64,000 nucleotides of DNA from CAVYOD01 sp963770045 (GTDB taxonomy: Bacteria; Acidobacteriota; Aminicenantia; Aminicenantales; CAVYOD01), in NCBI GenBank assembly GCA_963770045.1, contig CAVYOD010000027.1, forward strand, positions 1 to 64,000. Reading direction: 5' to 3'. This document shows positions 63,413 through 64,000 of the stretch, piece by piece; position 1 is the stretch's first letter, and every line of letters starts with the position of its first letter. A model generated the notes under the pieces. It ran no database searches. It saw nothing but the letters and a program-made list of their open reading frames with translations, and was not told the origin of the DNA. The position numbers and the translations under genes are program-made.

Positions 63413-64000
63413 ATGAAGCTCCCCATGCTTTGCGGTGACGCTCTCGAGAACCCGCCTGGTTACATATTGGAGCTTCTCTTTATCAAAGGTTCTAATCCGC
63501 TCAAAGCCGCGGGTGGAGCCTATCAGAATTACACTGTAGCAGCGAACTCCATTTCGTTCATCAAATCGGGGCTTGCTCTGAACAAGACATACTGTTGGAA
63601 TGTCATGGCCGTCGGCAATGGAACAACCATAAAAAATCGACTTGGGCCAATGGCGGAGTTGACTGGAAGTTTACAACCCAGCCTCCGGTGACATTGCCCG
63701 CGCCGGTTCTAATTGCCCCAGCGAATAGTTCCATAGACCAACCGACGACAATAACGCTTCAGTGGCAAGATACAAACAGTAGTCCTCAAGAGCGTGTCTA
63801 TAAAGTTCGTTTTAAGGTGGCCGGCGGAACACTTAATGAAATATCAAGACCGCTGATTGATAAAAAGGATGTTACAATCGGTATAATTCCTGCCGGTAGA
63901 GGAAATGATTTTATTCAGATTCTGGGTTTCCCCGGCCGTTTTGGAGACAATGAATCGGACCTCTTTTTTAAGAGAGATTCGATTGCGATGGATGCCGGAT
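63413..64000 (+). pseudogene. FN3-like segment joined to a diacylglycerol-kinase-like segment (partial)
   Basis: The first part reads FIKGSNPLKAAGGAYQNYTV and SGLALNKTYCWNVMAVGNGT, then after one frame break near 63635 STWANGGVDWKFTTQPP and VLIAPANSSIDQPTTITLQW, a fibronectin-III-like surface repeat. At YKVRFKVAGG (about 63820-63830) the next repeat should start, but the reading turns into TLNEISRPLIDKKDVTIGII followed by PAGRGNDFIQILGFP, the catalytic region of a diacylglycerol/sphingosine kinase-type lipid kinase, which continues past the window end. No sound start codon is seen. It may be a real recombination or an assembly chimera at the shared GG-coding bases. Confidence 0.55.

Overview
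The window looks like a stretch of bacterial chromosome at about 55% GC. It is most likely from an uncultivated relative of Acidobacteriota, with Candidatus Aminicenantes as my best guess. That guess rests on gene style only (TolB-like/TPR proteins, S9 peptidase, GH172, the TreT-DUF5752-OtsA-OtsB set, ParB-like plus SplB-like pair) and has not been tested by any search. Many otherwise normal genes, including ones that should be essential (era, secD, secF), are split by single-base frameshifts. At least part of this must be base-calling error, so 'broken' calls need caution.

Layout. 1-6.6 kb: three degenerate tandem copies of a TolB-like/TPR membrane protein, with a broken alpha/beta hydrolase and gene-end vestiges. 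6.7 kb: tRNA-His. 7-13.2 kb: phoH-pgpH-ybeY-corC-era operon (minus). 13.2-16.7 kb: secreted GH172 enzyme and S9 peptidase. 17-24 kb (plus): small RHH protein, sat, a phosphatase-superfamily protein, cysC, a sugar epimerase and two nucleotide-sugar dehydrogenases, which together suggest PAPS and uronic-acid supply for a sulfated surface glycan. 24-28.7 kb (minus): secreted glycosidase and hypC-hypD-hypE. 28.8-35 kb (plus): uppS-cdsA-dxr-rseP, ispG, larE. 35-39 kb: hydroxyacid dehydrogenase and nucleoside phosphorylase (minus), then a divergent ParB-like/SplB-like pair. 39-46.5 kb (minus): tonB-exbB-exbD, secF-secD-yajC-tgt-ychF. 46.8 kb: lepB. 47.5-51.7 kb (minus): a trehalose cluster otsA-DUF5752-treT-otsB. 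51.8-53.7 kb: a transporter remnant and a membrane phosphatase-family protein. 54-57 kb: SAM hydroxide adenosyltransferase and recD2. 57.1-63.2 kb: SH3 protein, M48 lipoprotein, CHASE2-adenylate cyclase, MBL hydrolase and an MscS channel with a cyclic-nucleotide-binding domain, an apparent cyclic-nucleotide signalling locus. 63.3 kb: tRNA-Arg. The end holds an FN3-like segment joined abruptly to a diacylglycerol-kinase segment.

Two genome-wide features stand out. First, intergenic gaps repeatedly carry short arrays of degenerate 7-bp tandem repeats (GTGAGCN, NNNACGG and GACGAGA types). In three places two arrays face each other as inverted pairs around 90-140 bp. Second, near-consensus -35/-10 promoters with 17-bp spacing can be read before most operons, and in four cases the predicted transcript start falls on or within about 2 nt of the start codon, pointing to leaderless mRNAs.
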